Positions 39,701 through 52,156 are shown, counted from the first letter of the stretch. The stretch: DNA of 64,000 nucleotides from Sorghum bicolor (GCF_000003195.3 NC_012874.2:1891001-1955000), one strand, 5' to 3'. Notes: a model not told the origin generated them from the sequence alone. Numbers and translations are program-made.

Positions 39701-41739
39701 TTTGTATTGCTCTGTATGTCCATATATATATATACACACACACACACACACGATAGGAACACCATTTTTGTTCACGAATTGGTCGTGGTGACCGCAACAT
39801 ATATATACGACCGTTTTGAGCACGTTTTGCAGCGGTAGCAAGAAATCTTATATTATTCAACGGTTGCAGTCAGGTTGGCTGTGGGCTTACACCCTGCTTA
39901 GGGTGGTAATGGGCCGAGGCCCACCTGCTGTGTCACAGATTAGCCCTTATCTATTTTTGTTGTCAGGTTTAATTTTCAGTGTTCATCAGGCTAGTTGTTG
40001 GAATACTTGTTAGTTGCTACTGCCCTTTTTTTTTGTAATATATGTTCAATGATTTAATTTTTGAAGAAAAAAAAAACCAAGATTACCACTTTCTGAAGAT
40101 AGCTCTAGGCCTCTAATAAGTTCAATGATTTATTTAAGTTCTCAAGTCTGAACTCTGAAGACATACTTTCCATATGCGCACTAGATGGGTTCAGCCGTCC
40201 AGGAATGTTAACTCATAGATTTCATACTTGACTATATAACTTGATTAAACATGATAATCTAGGTCTAGACAAGAAACTGCATAGGACTTTTCAGATGGGA
40301 TGGCATTCCCCTATGCTGTAACGGTGTTTAAATCGTCTTTTGGCTTCTGTTCAGTTAAATGAATAGGATTCTGCCCGAAAATTCTAAAAAGAAACTGCAC
40401 AGGAAGTATAGAACAGTTAAGATTTCTGAATCACTGGAATATAGAACAGTTAAGATTTCTGCAATGACATCAGATAAGTACTGTTGCATTGTTATTTATT
40501 TATTCTTTGATTAAGCAAATGTTGGTAACAGATTAGTTTCTGACCATCGAAAAAGGCTGCATCCCTTCCAGAGTTTCAGACATGCAGCGAGTACTTCAGC
40601 TCCCCAACTACGCTCATCGATGAGGATAGTTTCGAAGTCAATTCAAACTATGTGATGTTCTAAGTGAAGACGAAAGATTATTAATAAGTGATTGAAAAAT
40701 TAGACCTTTTATTACCGTAGGTGGCGGGATTGGAGATGATCTCCATCATCCCCTTGTACACGTCGCAGAACACAAGGTCGGCGCCGGTCAGCAGCGGCCG
40801 CAGGTCGTCCAGCCTCGCCGCGAGCCTGCCGTTGTACGCTTCGATGAGCTCGTTCGCCTCCTCCACGCAGCCGCCGCCGTCGCGGGCGGGGATCTGCTCC
40901 CACATGACGCGCGGCGCGCAACCCAGCGGCGGCACCCCCATCACCGCCACCCTCCGCACGCCGGCCTCGTACAGCTCCTGCACGCACGCACACCCCGCCG
41001 CCGCCGGCAGCACCGCACCGCACCGCCGCATGACGCGCGTCAAGGCGTTCGTTCGTCGTACCGCGTGCGAAGAGAGAAGTGCGCGCGTACGTACCGAGAC
41101 GGCGCGCGCGACGCGGTCGGCGAGGAGGCGGGCGAACCCGCGGCGGCCGTGCTTGGGCGCGGCGGCGTCGGCCTCGGCGTTCCCCCGCGCGAGCAGGCGC
41201 GCGTAGGCGTCGGCGCCGAACGACAGGACGAACACCGCGGCGGACGACTCCCCCTCCCCCGGCGCGGCGGCCTCGAGCTGCAGCAGCTGCAGCGTCTCGG
41301 AGGCGAGGCGGACCTGCTGCCCGACGGAGCCCAAGCGGAATACCGACGACCACGGTGACGACCCGCCCTCGCCGCCGCCGTAGAACAACAGCTGCCCACC
41401 GCCGCCGCCGAAGTTGACGCCCCGCGCGGCTTCGGACGCGGTGCCGTTGAGCGCGGAGATCGGGGGCGGCGATGGGAGGCCCATCCTGGCCGCGAGGAGG
41501 TCCGGGAGCCGGCGCCGGGACGCGGGGAAGAAGAGGCACGGGCCGCCCGAGAGCGAGGACGGCAGCGCGGCGGCGGTGGTGGTCAGGTTCAGCGGCAGAA
41601 TCCTGCCGCTCGCCGTCGCCGCGCAGCCGACCGTGGAGTCGCCCAGAACGAAGAGCGCGGTGGCCGGGGAGCGAGGCGGTTCGGCGGCCGCGCCCGCGCC
41701 ACCGGCGAAGCAGAGCAGGACGAGGAGGAGGAGCGCCAT
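36768..41739 (-). CDS. GDSL esterase/lipase-like protein, catalytic residues replaced
   Basis: Members are secreted SGNH hydrolases acting on lipids, cutin or acetyl esters. Minus-strand exons are 41739-41095, 40977-40716 and 37030-36768, giving 389 aa. A signal peptide is evident (LLLLVLLCFAGGAGA). Block I FVLGDSTVG keeps Ser35. Block II is GVNFGGGG (107-114). Block III is LSFGADAY (172-179), where the oxyanion Asn of GxN is Asp177. GVPPLGCAPR and EACCGLG are typical. Block V reads WWDLYTPTEA (338-347): the usual D-x-x-H-P has Thr343 in place of the catalytic His. The protein is otherwise full length, so it may be an inactive or altered enzyme, assuming no sequence error. Intron 2 is 3685 bp and transposon-filled. 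The TAG stop touches a truncated MITE. Confidence 0.87.
37570..37999. mobile_element. Outer Stowaway-like MITE (hosts a nested copy)
   Basis: It starts TA|CTCCCTCCGTTCTAATATAT and ends AATAGGACGGAGGGAG|TA (TA at 37568-37569 and 38000-38001). It lies within intron 2 of the GDSL gene and is split by another Stowaway at 37602-37860. Confidence 0.85.
37602..37860. mobile_element. Inner nested Stowaway-like MITE
   Basis: The ends CTCCCTCCATCCAAATTGTA and ACAATTTGGGATGGAGGGAG are inverted complements, flanked by TA (37600-37601 and 37861-37862). The long terminal inverted repeats include AAGTCATTCCAAGAATCTTG. Confidence 0.9.
39718..39752. repeat. TA/CA microsatellite
   Basis: A run of TA dinucleotides passes into CA dinucleotides within GDSL intron 2. 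Confidence 0.85.
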
Positions 41740-42734
41740 GCGCGCGGCGTTGTGGCGCGAACAGGTAGCTGGCGTGCGCGGCGAGGTCGAAATGGAATCG
41801 TGCTGCCAACTGACAGGTGGGTCCCAGTAAAATGTTCTTTTCCACGGTAGGCCCCTAGTGGTAGCGTGTCTCGCAACAAATTTGCACGAACACCCCTGAA
41901 GTAAAAGAAAAATACCGTGTGCGCAGCAGATGCCGTGCCGTGCAGTGCAGGTGCGGGGATCTCTGAATCTCTGACGCCCAAGCAGGTTCGTCTCCTCGGT
42001 AATCGGGCGGAAGAGGAAGCGCGGAGACTGGAAATCGGGCCCCAATCGGGCGTCGAACGCGCCGCTTCGGTCTCCCGAATCGGCGAGGTAAGCGAATCGC
42101 GATCTGATGCTGTGATGCAATGCCGCTGCTTGCCCCCTTCTTTTTTTTCTTTCCTTGGAGGAATTTCATGCATGCGGGCTGGATTGGATATGTTGGTGGA
42201 TGCGACCTTTCCCAAGATTCCTCCCGCAGAAACAGAAATCACCTTCCATATGAAGAAAACCGCCTAGATTTTGGATTTTGTTTCCATGTACTATGTAGGC
42301 TGTGAGCTCGTTGGGGGTTGGGCAAGTAGCTGCGAATTAGTGAAAATTGCTTGCAGCGTTCTGATTAGTTGGTGTGTGCAGCACGCTGGGTTAAATTTGC
42401 TGGTATTGACTTGCTTCACTGTATTTAGTTAGGAGATTCCTCTATGGATTTTGTTTATCCAATTTGTCCTTTACTGGGAACAGTCCAGTTTTGTATATGT
42501 CATCATTCTCTATGGGCTTTGATTCGTGTTTGAACATTTTTGATGAAAGATTCGTGTTTGAACTTCTAAAGCTATTCCTGGGATCGTTGTGGACCAATAG
42601 CATATTCAGTAGTTAGTCTGGTCTTTATCCATTGGGCAGCTCACAGCTGTTTTCAATGTATATTCTTCTGGTGAGACTTTGTGACATCCTTCCAATTCTT
42701 CTCCCAGAAGGCATGATTCATACAGCCGGCTAGT
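41740..42734. promoter_or_regulatory. Divergent promoter region of GDSL (-) and ELMO (+), with ELMO 5' leader
   Basis: The two genes are head to head. A probable non-coding first exon of the ELMO gene ends at a donor near 42087 (GGCGAG|GTAAGC). The leader resumes after CTCCCAG at 42709-42710, 25 bases before the ELMO ATG. That leaves about 200 bp (41740-41940) of GC-rich sequence for both promoters. No TATA box is obvious for either. Confidence 0.55.
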
Positions 42735-45324
42735 ATGGCCTCAAAAGCTATAAAAAGAAGGCCTTGCAGTGCTGAGACTGATAAAACAGGAGAAAAACAA
42801 ATGGAAACAACACTGTCAGATCCTATAACAGAATCTCTTCTCGGAAATACTCAGGAAGAGAAATCCAAGGTTCGTAGCTTCTCCTGAAAAGTTAGGGTCG
42901 TTGACCAACTTTTGGTTCATGCCTTCTGAACAAGCACTTTCTTTTATTTGTTTGTAGATATATGAGCCTATTACACGGTCAGGTTTCTTGGATGGGACGA
43001 GAAAGGAGTGTCTTCGTTGGGCACATCTTCTAGCAACTTTTGTTGCTCAATCTGCAAGAAACATAGGTACTTTCCTTGAAAACTTAATCCACGAAGAGCT
43101 AGATGTTATGTTGTTGTCCTATGTATATCAAATAACCTACTCCTACAGTCCAAGTACTTAAATTCGTCATCTTTAGCCAAATGTTTATGGGTTATCACTT
43201 GGGTGTTGCTGACAATTCTGTTTCTGGAAACATCTACTGGTCTCACATTTTTTTCCCTCAGTGATTTGGACACCATCTTACAGGATAGGTATTGATAAGC
43301 AAATGTATGTTGGATTGTGTATACAAGATCCTCTACTACAACAATTATGTATTGTTTGTGTTGAAATTCACCTCTGTCATTCTTTTCTGAGTTATACCCT
43401 GCGCTTACTACTGTTATCACTGCCATTCTGATGTTCCAGTGTTCTAAAAAGGCCCCACTTTTCACTTGCAGTAAATCTTCTTTCTGAATTTGGATCTTGG
43501 CTAGCTAGACTCTTTGGTTGTTCTGCTTCCAAAAGTTCACAAAATGGACAGACAGTTGCACTTAATCTCAGTCCATTACAGGTATGGTGGTGCTGGCAAA
43601 CGTCCTATTTTTCATTTGAACTACTATACAACAGCAAGGGAAGGGAGTCATTTAATTGGAAGCATGCAGTCTCTTATCATCAAGATTTTGTCCTTAGTAT
43701 TAACAGAAATGTGATAAGACTAAATTATCATATTCTCCTTATAGCCTATATAAGCTAAAGATCTTGGATTAGTTGATTGATGTTTAAAATAAACACCTGT
43801 GGTTAACTCAGTGCCTGAATGTCTCTTTTTAGACGTGTGTGAAACAGATGTTCATGCTTGTTTACCTCAGTCGTGAAGAAAACTGTCAGTGTATCCATGT
43901 CACATGTGTTAATTTCTTTTCAGTTGATATTCTCCTTGCTGACATGCGTGTTTGTAAAAGAAATTGGATGAATCCTTCTTCCCTTAGTTTAACCTTTTTG
44001 AGAGAGCAGCTTTATATATTCTTGGTTTCCTTCTGGGTTGCAAAAGTTCTGTTTACATTGCGCAACTTTGTTATGACACTGCGTTCTGGTATTTGACACT
44101 GGACAGTTTCGCTTTGTAGGAAGAAAGGTTAAGATTGTTGAGACAAAGGATAGATGTGCCATATGACTGCTCCTCTGTCAAGCATCAGGTTCTCATTCTG
44201 TATATAGTTTACCTTTATGGCATCCCTTTTCTTATCAAATGAATGCCAATTTTATCCCTGGGAAGAATGGGATAAATGTATCTCAATTTGGTATGTGATA
44301 CTCGTGATCGATAAAGGCATTGTAATTCAGAAGAAATAATATTTTTTTCTGTTACAGGATGCCCTGAAAGAACTTTGGAGGTTGGCTTACCCTAACAGAC
44401 AACTTCCTCCTCTGAAGTCAGATCTCTGGAAGGAGATGGGCTGGCAGAACTCAGATCCATCAACAGATTTTAGGTTCAGTTCCTCAGTGATGATGTTTCT
44501 TGATAAATTATCATCAATTATGTTGACATGACTTGAGCCATATGATTTGTATTTTAAACTATCCTATGCTTGCAGGGCAGCTGGGTTCATGTCCTTGGAG
44601 AATCTAATATACTTCGCCAGAAATTACCCAGTATGTTCCTATTCATCCTGGGCACTTACTCTATAAATCGTCCATCAGTGGGTGAGTCAGTTGTGTTTAA
44701 TGCTCTGCAGTTGATTTTACATGCAGGATTCCTTTCACCGGCTACTGCATAAGGCGGATGGTAAGAGAGCTGAATGGGAGTATCCTTTTGCAGTAGGCGG
44801 CGTAAACATATCTTATATGTTAGTTCAAATGCTGGATTTACAGTCAGGTGATTGAATGCAATGATTACTAAAATATTTCAGTACCATTCAGATCCATTTT
44901 CCCTTCACACTGCCTTCAGATTTTGGTTCATAAGCAGGCAATCTATGGAGAAGGAAGTCTTATCTTTTTTACCTCTTTGTAGGAAAAATGAGAACAAAAG
45001 CTGGTGTTCACTTTGTTCAACTACTCGAAGATGACGATGTGGCTTTCGATAACCTTTTCTGTTTAGCATTTAAGGTGCTTGATTCCCAATGGCTTGCAAG
45101 GCGAGCTAGCTATATGGAATTCAATGTGAGCATTCTTTACTAGGACAACAGTTTATGCATGCTAAAGTTTTCCCATGTCATCATCCAATTTGAGTTGATT
45201 ATCTTTATGCCCATATTATCAGGAGGTTCTTAAGTCTACACGGGTTCAGTTAGAGCAAGAGTTAACCATCGGAGGTATTTCTCGCATTCAAGACATGCCA
45301 TCATTCAGATTGCTGAAAAAGTAG
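42735..45324 (+). CDS. ELMO/CED-12 domain-containing protein
   Basis: ELMO-domain proteins act on small GTPases; the animal ELMOD proteins are Arf-family GAPs. Exons are 42735-42869, 42958-43066, 43472-43581, 44120-44188, 44358-44473, 44576-44630, 44727-44847, 44983-45125 and 45223-45324. Every phase closes, giving 319 aa, normal for plant single-domain members. The ELMO domain spans about 142-300 with LWRLAYPNRQLPPLKSDLW, KEMGWQNSDPSTDFR, FMSLENLIYFARNYP, EWEYPFAVGGVNIS and QWLARRASYMEFN. No membrane segment or PH domain is seen. Short exons make it invisible to simple ORF scanning. The precise GTPase partner in plants is unknown. Confidence 0.9.
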
Positions 45325-46476
45325 CCCAGTTTGTACTTCACAGGAAAAGAGATACATTTTAGATGTCAATAGATTGTCTAAATTTGTTGTCCATTCTTTC
45401 ACTGGATGTTGAAGATGTGATATTGTGTATGTTCATATATGGTGCCTTGAAAAGAAACGACTTGTCTGCAACTACTGACATTAATATGTGAATGTGATGC
45501 TTGTGTACATTGGTCCTACCGTCCTAGTTTAGATCAAAAAAAAAAAAAGAAACTACGACTTTCAGACATCTTATTCTCTGGGCAAGCGGTGACAAATTAT
45601 TTCTGTGTCTCAGGGTAAATTATCTGCTTCGGAAGCGTGTCATTTGTATGGAAAGAAATTTTACACAATGCTTTTTTTTTCTGTGAAGATTAAATATACT
45701 CCTCTGCCTCTAAATATCTGTCATTTTCGTTTCTCAAGAAACAACTTTGACTAAATATATATAAAAATATTAATATTTATGGTACATATATCATTAGATA
45801 GATATTTGAATTTAGTTTTTTTAATTGAAGATACAAATGTTATATATATTTTCTACAAATCGAGTCAAACTTTTGGTACGGAAACCAACGACGATAGTTG
45901 ATGGGTACATACAGAGTAGAAGGGAAAAACGATATTCCTTATGTCTTATTCGCTTGTTTGAAAAGTCATGATGATATTTCTTAGGCTTTATTCACTTGTT
46001 TGAAAAGTCATGACTTATTGTAAGAGAAAAACACTGCTAAATGATAAACAGATTCGGCAGATAAAGCGAACAGGGTCTTAATCTGGTGCTACTATGGTTA
46101 CAGCCTTGTAAACTGTTCAAACGAACAAATCTATGCTGCATTGGCAGCATTGCCATCATCATGCCATGTAAAATTGTGATACTGCACAATTACTTCAGAT
46201 TCAGGATGTGATTAGTTGAATCTAGGCTAAGCGCGACAATGACAAACCCTTAAGGTTAGTCAAGCAGCCTCGAACAAATTCAAAGAATTAAGGAACATCA
46301 ACACACTTGTCTAATGCCAAGCTGCCATGGGCTTTCTACAAGAAAGTTCAGCTGCTTTTGCAGCAGTGGCTCTGTGGCATTGGACAAATCAAGTATACCC
46401 AAGACAGGACACCTAAAAAGTGAAAACCTCCTTGGATATCTCACATAGGCACGCACGCGACGCATAGGTTTCAGAA
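45325..46476. other. Convergent intergenic region between ELMO and WRI1
   Basis: It holds the 3' UTRs of both genes. There is a degenerate Stowaway-like remnant (about 45706-45900, starting TACTCCTCTGCCTC). A second repeat at about 45945-46080 contains a duplicated phrase TTGTTTGAAAAGTCATGA. No gene. Confidence 0.45.
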
Positions 46477-49400
46477 TCAATTGCACACACTGATCATTGT
46501 TGGAGGTTGGATTCCCTCTTCCATATCTGAAAGAACATCCTTCAGCTGACCATCACCTGCTTCAAACAGACTGAAATCTTCCAACAGACTGAAATCTGCC
46601 AGGCCTACACCATCCTTGCCGCCTTCATCAACCGCAGAACACCCATCGAACAGGCATCCAATGTTGCTGTCGAAGTCTGCATCATTGAACCACTCGCTCA
46701 GATTAATCGAGCTGCCAAAGTTAGACCTTGACATGGTGTCTAGCTCATAATCCATGCAAGGGCTCCATAAGCTCTCTTCGATGCTGTCGTCGACTGTGAT
46801 GAGGGGCTCCGCGATGTCATCAGGCTCTGCATTGTCATCAGGTTCTGCATTGTCATCTGGTGTCTTCGCTTCGCTTGACACAGACTCTTGGGCTATAGTT
46901 TCTGTTTCGCTCTGATCAGGTTGAGCTTCTTGGTTGAGTGCTGGCACCACCTGTGGTTCCTGTTGGAGCTGCGCCAGGAACAGTGGGTGGTCCAGGTAGC
47001 AGCTAATGTCGAAGTTGGTTACAGCATTGACACCTCGGTATTCAATGGCCGCAAGATCATAGGCCTTGGCTGCCTCTTCTTGAGTGTCTGCAGAAACAAA
47101 ACGAATGGTAAGTTTGTCTGAATGAATGGATAAAAGCGGAAATTTAGACATGATGCTTTGCTAATATCTTGAGACACTCCACAATGCAAAATTTGCTCAA
47201 GTGCCATTGTTCTTAGAGTACACTGCCTCTAGAAAGTAAGACAAAATATTTGGTGACAGATTCTGGTAAATATATGTTTTTGTTGGTTTAGAGAAAACAA
47301 CATGCACATAAATTATGCTTAATGGGAGACACTGAATTGCAGACTTATGGCTGTTCACTAATCTGAATGGACGGTGGTGGCTGCTTACTTTCACATGTGC
47401 CAGTCACTGGACATGTCCAATCTCAGTGCAACTAGTTAACCTTTGTGTTTTGCTCTCTCATTTGCCCTCTATTATGGTAATAGGGGTGAAAGCAAATCTG
47501 TGGTCTGGATCTTGAATCTTGATCTAGTTTTGACACAGGGCATGCTTGATGCACGTGAAGAGATCACTGGCTGCTATTGCTGAGTCACGCAGACAAGTGA
47601 AAAAAAGAAAAGAGAAAAGGTCGGCAGCGCTGAGGAATTGAAGATCCCTAGGCACCATCATATTATTACTGCCACTAGCAGTGCCTGGCAGGTGAGTGGC
47701 GACTACTCCCATCACGTGCTTGTCACATGAGCTTGGAGGGTCATGTAGTTTTGGCTGGTAATTAGCCAACAGTTTGCCACTAATTTTTAGGGCAAGTTGG
47801 ACCGTTGAGGATCAGTCGTCTGGGGATTGCTCACAGGACAGTAGTATCTTGGTCTCATGGTCTTGATCTTGACAGTCGAGAAAGGGACAATGTTTTTGGG
47901 CAGGAAAAGTGCATCAGTGTAATGCTCCTGTAGTATGATCTGATTTGATGGATGATCAGATCCAGTGTTTATCTTTTTTAAATAAATAAATGAGACACTG
48001 CAGTTAGGATCACCATGTCTGAATAGTAAAGGGAATTGCCAAGCCTGCATTGAAGGGAAACTAAGAAATACGAGCCATTCAATTGTGTAGGAGTTAGGTT
48101 GATCAACCTTCATAAAAACTGGTTAAAGTTAGGTGGTCCTTGCAGTAAGTAGGACAATTCCACAACAAACAAGTGTTGCGCTTAAATGCTGGCATAAACT
48201 GATTTGATAAAAGAAGCGCAAAGAGCATGAAACTATAGATATCATTGAGGAATATAGTACACTGCTTGTCCATCCATACCAAATGTTCCCAAGTAGAGGT
48301 ACTTGTTCCCAAAGACTCGCCCAATCCGTGCCTCCCACCTCCCGTTGTGGTGATGCCTAGACCATCAATGAAAACAACAAGACCATCAAAAAAAATTATT
48401 CTTTTAGCTTATAAAACCGAAGGAATTCAAGGCATGCATCTCTGAATAATGATGCACTGGTTGAAAAAAAAACAACTAGTCTGTGATGCATGCCGTTTCA
48501 GAGCTGGCATTTTTCGGGTACACAACACAATGCATGACATGGCTGGGGTGTGTGACGTGTCACAGGCCCAGGTGATGCATGGCTCTGACGTTACAGGTGG
48601 ACCTCAGCTTGTGCCGTGTCACCAACGTGAGTCAGTGTGCAGCCTGGACCCCATTTCACAATCAGTGCCATCCATTTTTGGCACTAGGAGCTGCACAGCC
48701 TCTTGCCAGGTGTGTTCCATGGTCAGTGCATGTGCTAACTGAGCTAGCAGAGTACTGCACTCTACATCAATGGTAGATCCTACTAGCAACTACTCTCTCT
48801 CCTCAAAAGAATGACGTTATGAGATTAGTTTCAGTTAAAATTTCTTAAGTTTAACTAGGTTCGTTGAAAATATTAGTAACATTTTTATTTGCAAACAATT
48901 TTATTATGAAAAATATATTCACTGATCTCTCTAATAATACTAATTATGTATCATAAATACAAAGATTTTCTTACATATACTTGGTTAAAGTTCATAATGT
49001 TTGATTTCTTGGAAGCTATAATGATAATTTTTATGGGACGCGAAGAGTAGTGACTAGTGAGAGGGTTTAAATAAACTAACAATAGGTGATCAGGACGCGA
49101 AGAGTAGTGACTACTGACTAGTGAGAGGGTTTAAATAAACTAATAATAGGTGATCAGGACGGGGGAGTAGTGGCCAGTGAGAGGGTTTAAACTAACAATA
49201 GGTGATCAAATCAAGATGTAGGTGTTCAAATCAAGAATAGTATAATTAATAGATTAATACTAGGGAGTATAAGCACCTGGCGACGCCTCTGTACTTGGAG
49301 ACGCCCCTGGAGAAGCCGCTGCTCCTGCGGCGGAGGGAGGCCAGGTACTCCTCCCGGGACACGCCCTCCATCTCCGGCATCTCGCTGGAGTAATCCTCCA

Positions 49401-52008
49401 CCTGCATCAGTCAAATCACCATGCTTAATTAGCCGACTGGTTTCATCTAATATACTACTAGTACTCTGACTGTTAACACGCATAGGAACCGCAAACAAAC
49501 TTTGACGGCCAGTTACTGCCCCCGCTCTGCTTGCTTACGACCACACATTAATGGAGGCTGGTCTTGTCCGCGTTTTCATTATATGATGCCATGCTTCCTA
49601 CTACTAGTAGGAGTAGTTGCAACAAGCCGACAGGGGTTGTGAGCTCATTTGCTCAGTGTCACCTTCGTTTGTTACTGCTAGCAGCTGCCTGTCTCGTTCA
49701 TAAATATTTCAGCATATTTTTTTTAAAAAAAAATCCATTTCCCATTCAGTCCCTTTTTTCTGGGTTCTTTGGCCATGCAGAATGTTTTTGTTGCCATGCA
49801 TGAACAGGAATACAGGATACAAAACATCCTGGCTGGTTCTTGCTAATTAAATGGGGAACAGAACACTAACTTATTTTTGATGCAAACAATGCCAATTCTT
49901 GCCTTTTTATTTATGTATATATAAGGAACAGACAGAAGACGGATTTTTTTTCTCATTCATTAGATTTACATTGAGAAGTGTACAAACACATATCTTAATA
50001 AAAAATACTTCTCAATACAAATCCAATGAATAAGAGATTGAGGGTAATGGCAAAATAAACTTTACGGGAAGAGACAATTCTTCAGAGACAGAGTACAAGC
50101 AAGCAGGGCCGACAGTTTTGTGTTCCTAGGATAAGAGCAGGAGTGCAGGAGGAGCTTACAGGGAAGTTGAGCAGGGTCTCAGGACCCCAGTACTTGAGAG
50201 CTGCAAGGTCATAGGCACGAGCAGCTGCCTCCTCGCTGTCATACGCCCCTGCAGATCATGCATGTATAATTGACCAAATTAATCCCTGTTCCGCCCACAT
50301 TAAGACAAGGACGCAGATCGCAGCACGATCTGGCGAACGACAAGTAACATGAAATGAAATCTGGCAAGCAGTAGCAAAGCATGACCAAGCACAACGTAGA
50401 TTAGATAGGTATATTAGGGGAGGGAGAGGGGACTTGTTGTGGGACTTACCCAGATAGACTATTGAGGGATGCAGCCAGCAGCAGCAGTAGATCACAGCCA
50501 CATGCAGATCACCGGCGCAACGCAAAGGGGACCCCCACAAAGATGGCAGAAAAAAAAGGGAGATAAACAAAGCTTGATCAGAATGTCAGCCTTAAGAAAT
50601 TCGGTGCACTTTTGAAATGAAAAAAAAAAAACGGATCGCTATGCATCAGGATCCCTTGCACAGGACAAAGGACCTCAGTTGGGTTTCCTAGTATTGGTTT
50701 TGTTATGCGTTATGCAGTACTACTACCACCACTGTTACTGCTTAATCCTCGTATTAAGATTGATTTTGTTCCTCTTTTGAGAAAATACTAAATAAACAAG
50801 ATGAACAGTGGGGGAGCCATTTTTCATCAGGAAGAAAACAGTCTCTATTTCCATTCTCCTTCAATCAAGTCAAGTATATAATAGTATAATAGAACAATTG
50901 TGGTCGATGAATTCTGCAAAGAAATACAGTACACACCTTGCCTGCCTTTCTTCTTGTTGTGGAGCGCGGCGAGGCAGTGCTTGTCCCAGAGATGCGCCTC
51001 GAACCTCCCCGTCCACCTGTGCCTGTTCAAGTGTTGACATGCAGCGCCACGCGTATCAATGCTATGAATGTTGGTGAGCAGCAAGCAGATGAGAGGCATT
51101 AAAATTTCCAAAAAAAAAAAAAAAAGTTCTTCATATACAGCGCTCGATAAAGAAAGAAGGAAGATGAAGGGAGAAAATTAATGGAGCAGCACCAACAAGA
51201 TGGATGGCAGCAGCAATATTTGCAGATGAACCAACTTTTCCTACTCTACTCTGCTTGCCATCAGAAAACGACTTGTTTTCGATCGTCCTCTGACTCGCTG
51301 AAAGCGATGCTTGGAAATTTGGGGAGCGGCGGAAGCAGCAGCAGCAGCAGCGACGAAAGAGAAACGGGGAGCAGAGGAGCCCCGCCAGCCGTGGCGTGTT
51401 CGATCGACGAGCGGTGGAACGAGCAGGGACTGGCGGCGGCGGCGGGTGTGACATGCATGTGTGCAACTGAAGGTTTCGTGGTCCAAGGCGATCGCAGGGT
51501 GGAGGAAGGAAGGGAAGGGATGGAGGGAGCAATCCGGTGGGGTGGTGGTGGTGGGGAAGCGCAGCCGCCGGTAGAGTGGGGCTGGAGTGGGGAGATGCGA
51601 TCGGAATTGGGAACTCCGGTGGCGGCTGTGAGTGAAGGTGCGGTGGAAAGAATCAAAGAGAGAAGCGAACTTGGCGGCAATGCAGGATCCGGGGGCGGCG
51701 GCCGGAATCGAAGGCATGCAGCGGCGAGAGATGCGTGCGTACCTGGTGACTCCCCTGTAGACGGAGCTCCTCTTCCCGGCGGCGGCGGCGGCGGGAGGAG
51801 GAGGAGGATCAGCCGCGGCGGCGGCGTCCTTACGGGCCCTCTTAGGCTTGGCGCCGGCCTTGGCCTTGGCCGTCGTTGCCGCCCTCCGCCTCTTCCCGGG
51901 AGGGGGCAGGACGGTGTCCGCGGAGACAGAGGACGAGGAGGACGACGGCGACGGCGGCGGCGGAGACTCCGTCGGAGACTTCTGCTGCTGAGATCTCTCC
52001 ATGTCCAT
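46477..52008 (-). CDS. WRI1: AP2/EREBP transcription factor WRINKLED1
   Basis: WRI1 activates glycolytic and plastid fatty-acid synthesis genes during seed oil deposition. Minus-strand exons are 52008-51743, 51022-50937, 50458-50450 (9 nt), 50248-50160, 49401-49277, 48356-48280 and 47087-46477, giving 420 aa. A second in-frame ATG is at 52002. AP2 domain 1 (about 82-148) contains [20 protein letters not shown]. The 9-nt micro-exon (with split codons) supplies V118-Y119-L120, a known WRI1 hallmark. AP2 domain 2 (about 184-247) has [20 protein letters not shown] and [18 protein letters not shown]. The basic region GKRRR...KPKRARK may be a nuclear signal. The acidic C-terminus contains a tandem [18 protein letters not shown] repeat and ends MISVCN. 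Sequence is very like maize WRI1 as I recall it. Introns carry repeats. Confidence 0.95.
48795..49033. mobile_element. Degenerate Stowaway-like MITE in WRI1 intron 5
   Basis: It begins CTACTCTCTCTCCTCAAAAG and has the characteristic internal GTTTGATTTCTTGG-type complement near 48990-49010. It ends near CGAAGAGTA. The ends are weak matches to the CTCCCTCC consensus. Confidence 0.4.
49034..49210. repeat. Minisatellite of about 50-64 bp units, three copies, in WRI1 intron 5
   Basis: Three imperfect copies each run from GGGACGCGAAGAGTAGTGAC (or GGACGGGGGAGTAGTGGCC) to ACAATAGGTGATCA. Copy 2 has an 8-base internal expansion. Copy 3 lacks a few bases. Confidence 0.85.
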
Positions 52009-52148
52009 GGTGGTCTCCGTCCCGTCCCGTCCCTCTCCTCGATGAACGGTGTACTGGTGGTGGTGCAGGGGGAGGAGACGCGCGCGGCGGTGAATCTGAG
52101 TGGCGGCGACGCGAGACGAGACGAGGACGGGGCCACGGGAGAGGAGGG

Positions 52149-52156
52149 TTTTTATA
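52149..52156 (-). promoter_or_regulatory. TATA box of WRI1
   Basis: The minus strand reads CTCTATAAAAACC about 145 bases upstream of the WRI1 ATG at 52008. This predicts a leader of about 110-120 nt. Confidence 0.65.

Noticed and set aside
40712..41845. Alternative 377-codon minus-strand frame over the GDSL gene
   Set aside because: It is Arg/Ala-rich, out of frame with the GDSL blocks, and reads through the real intron.
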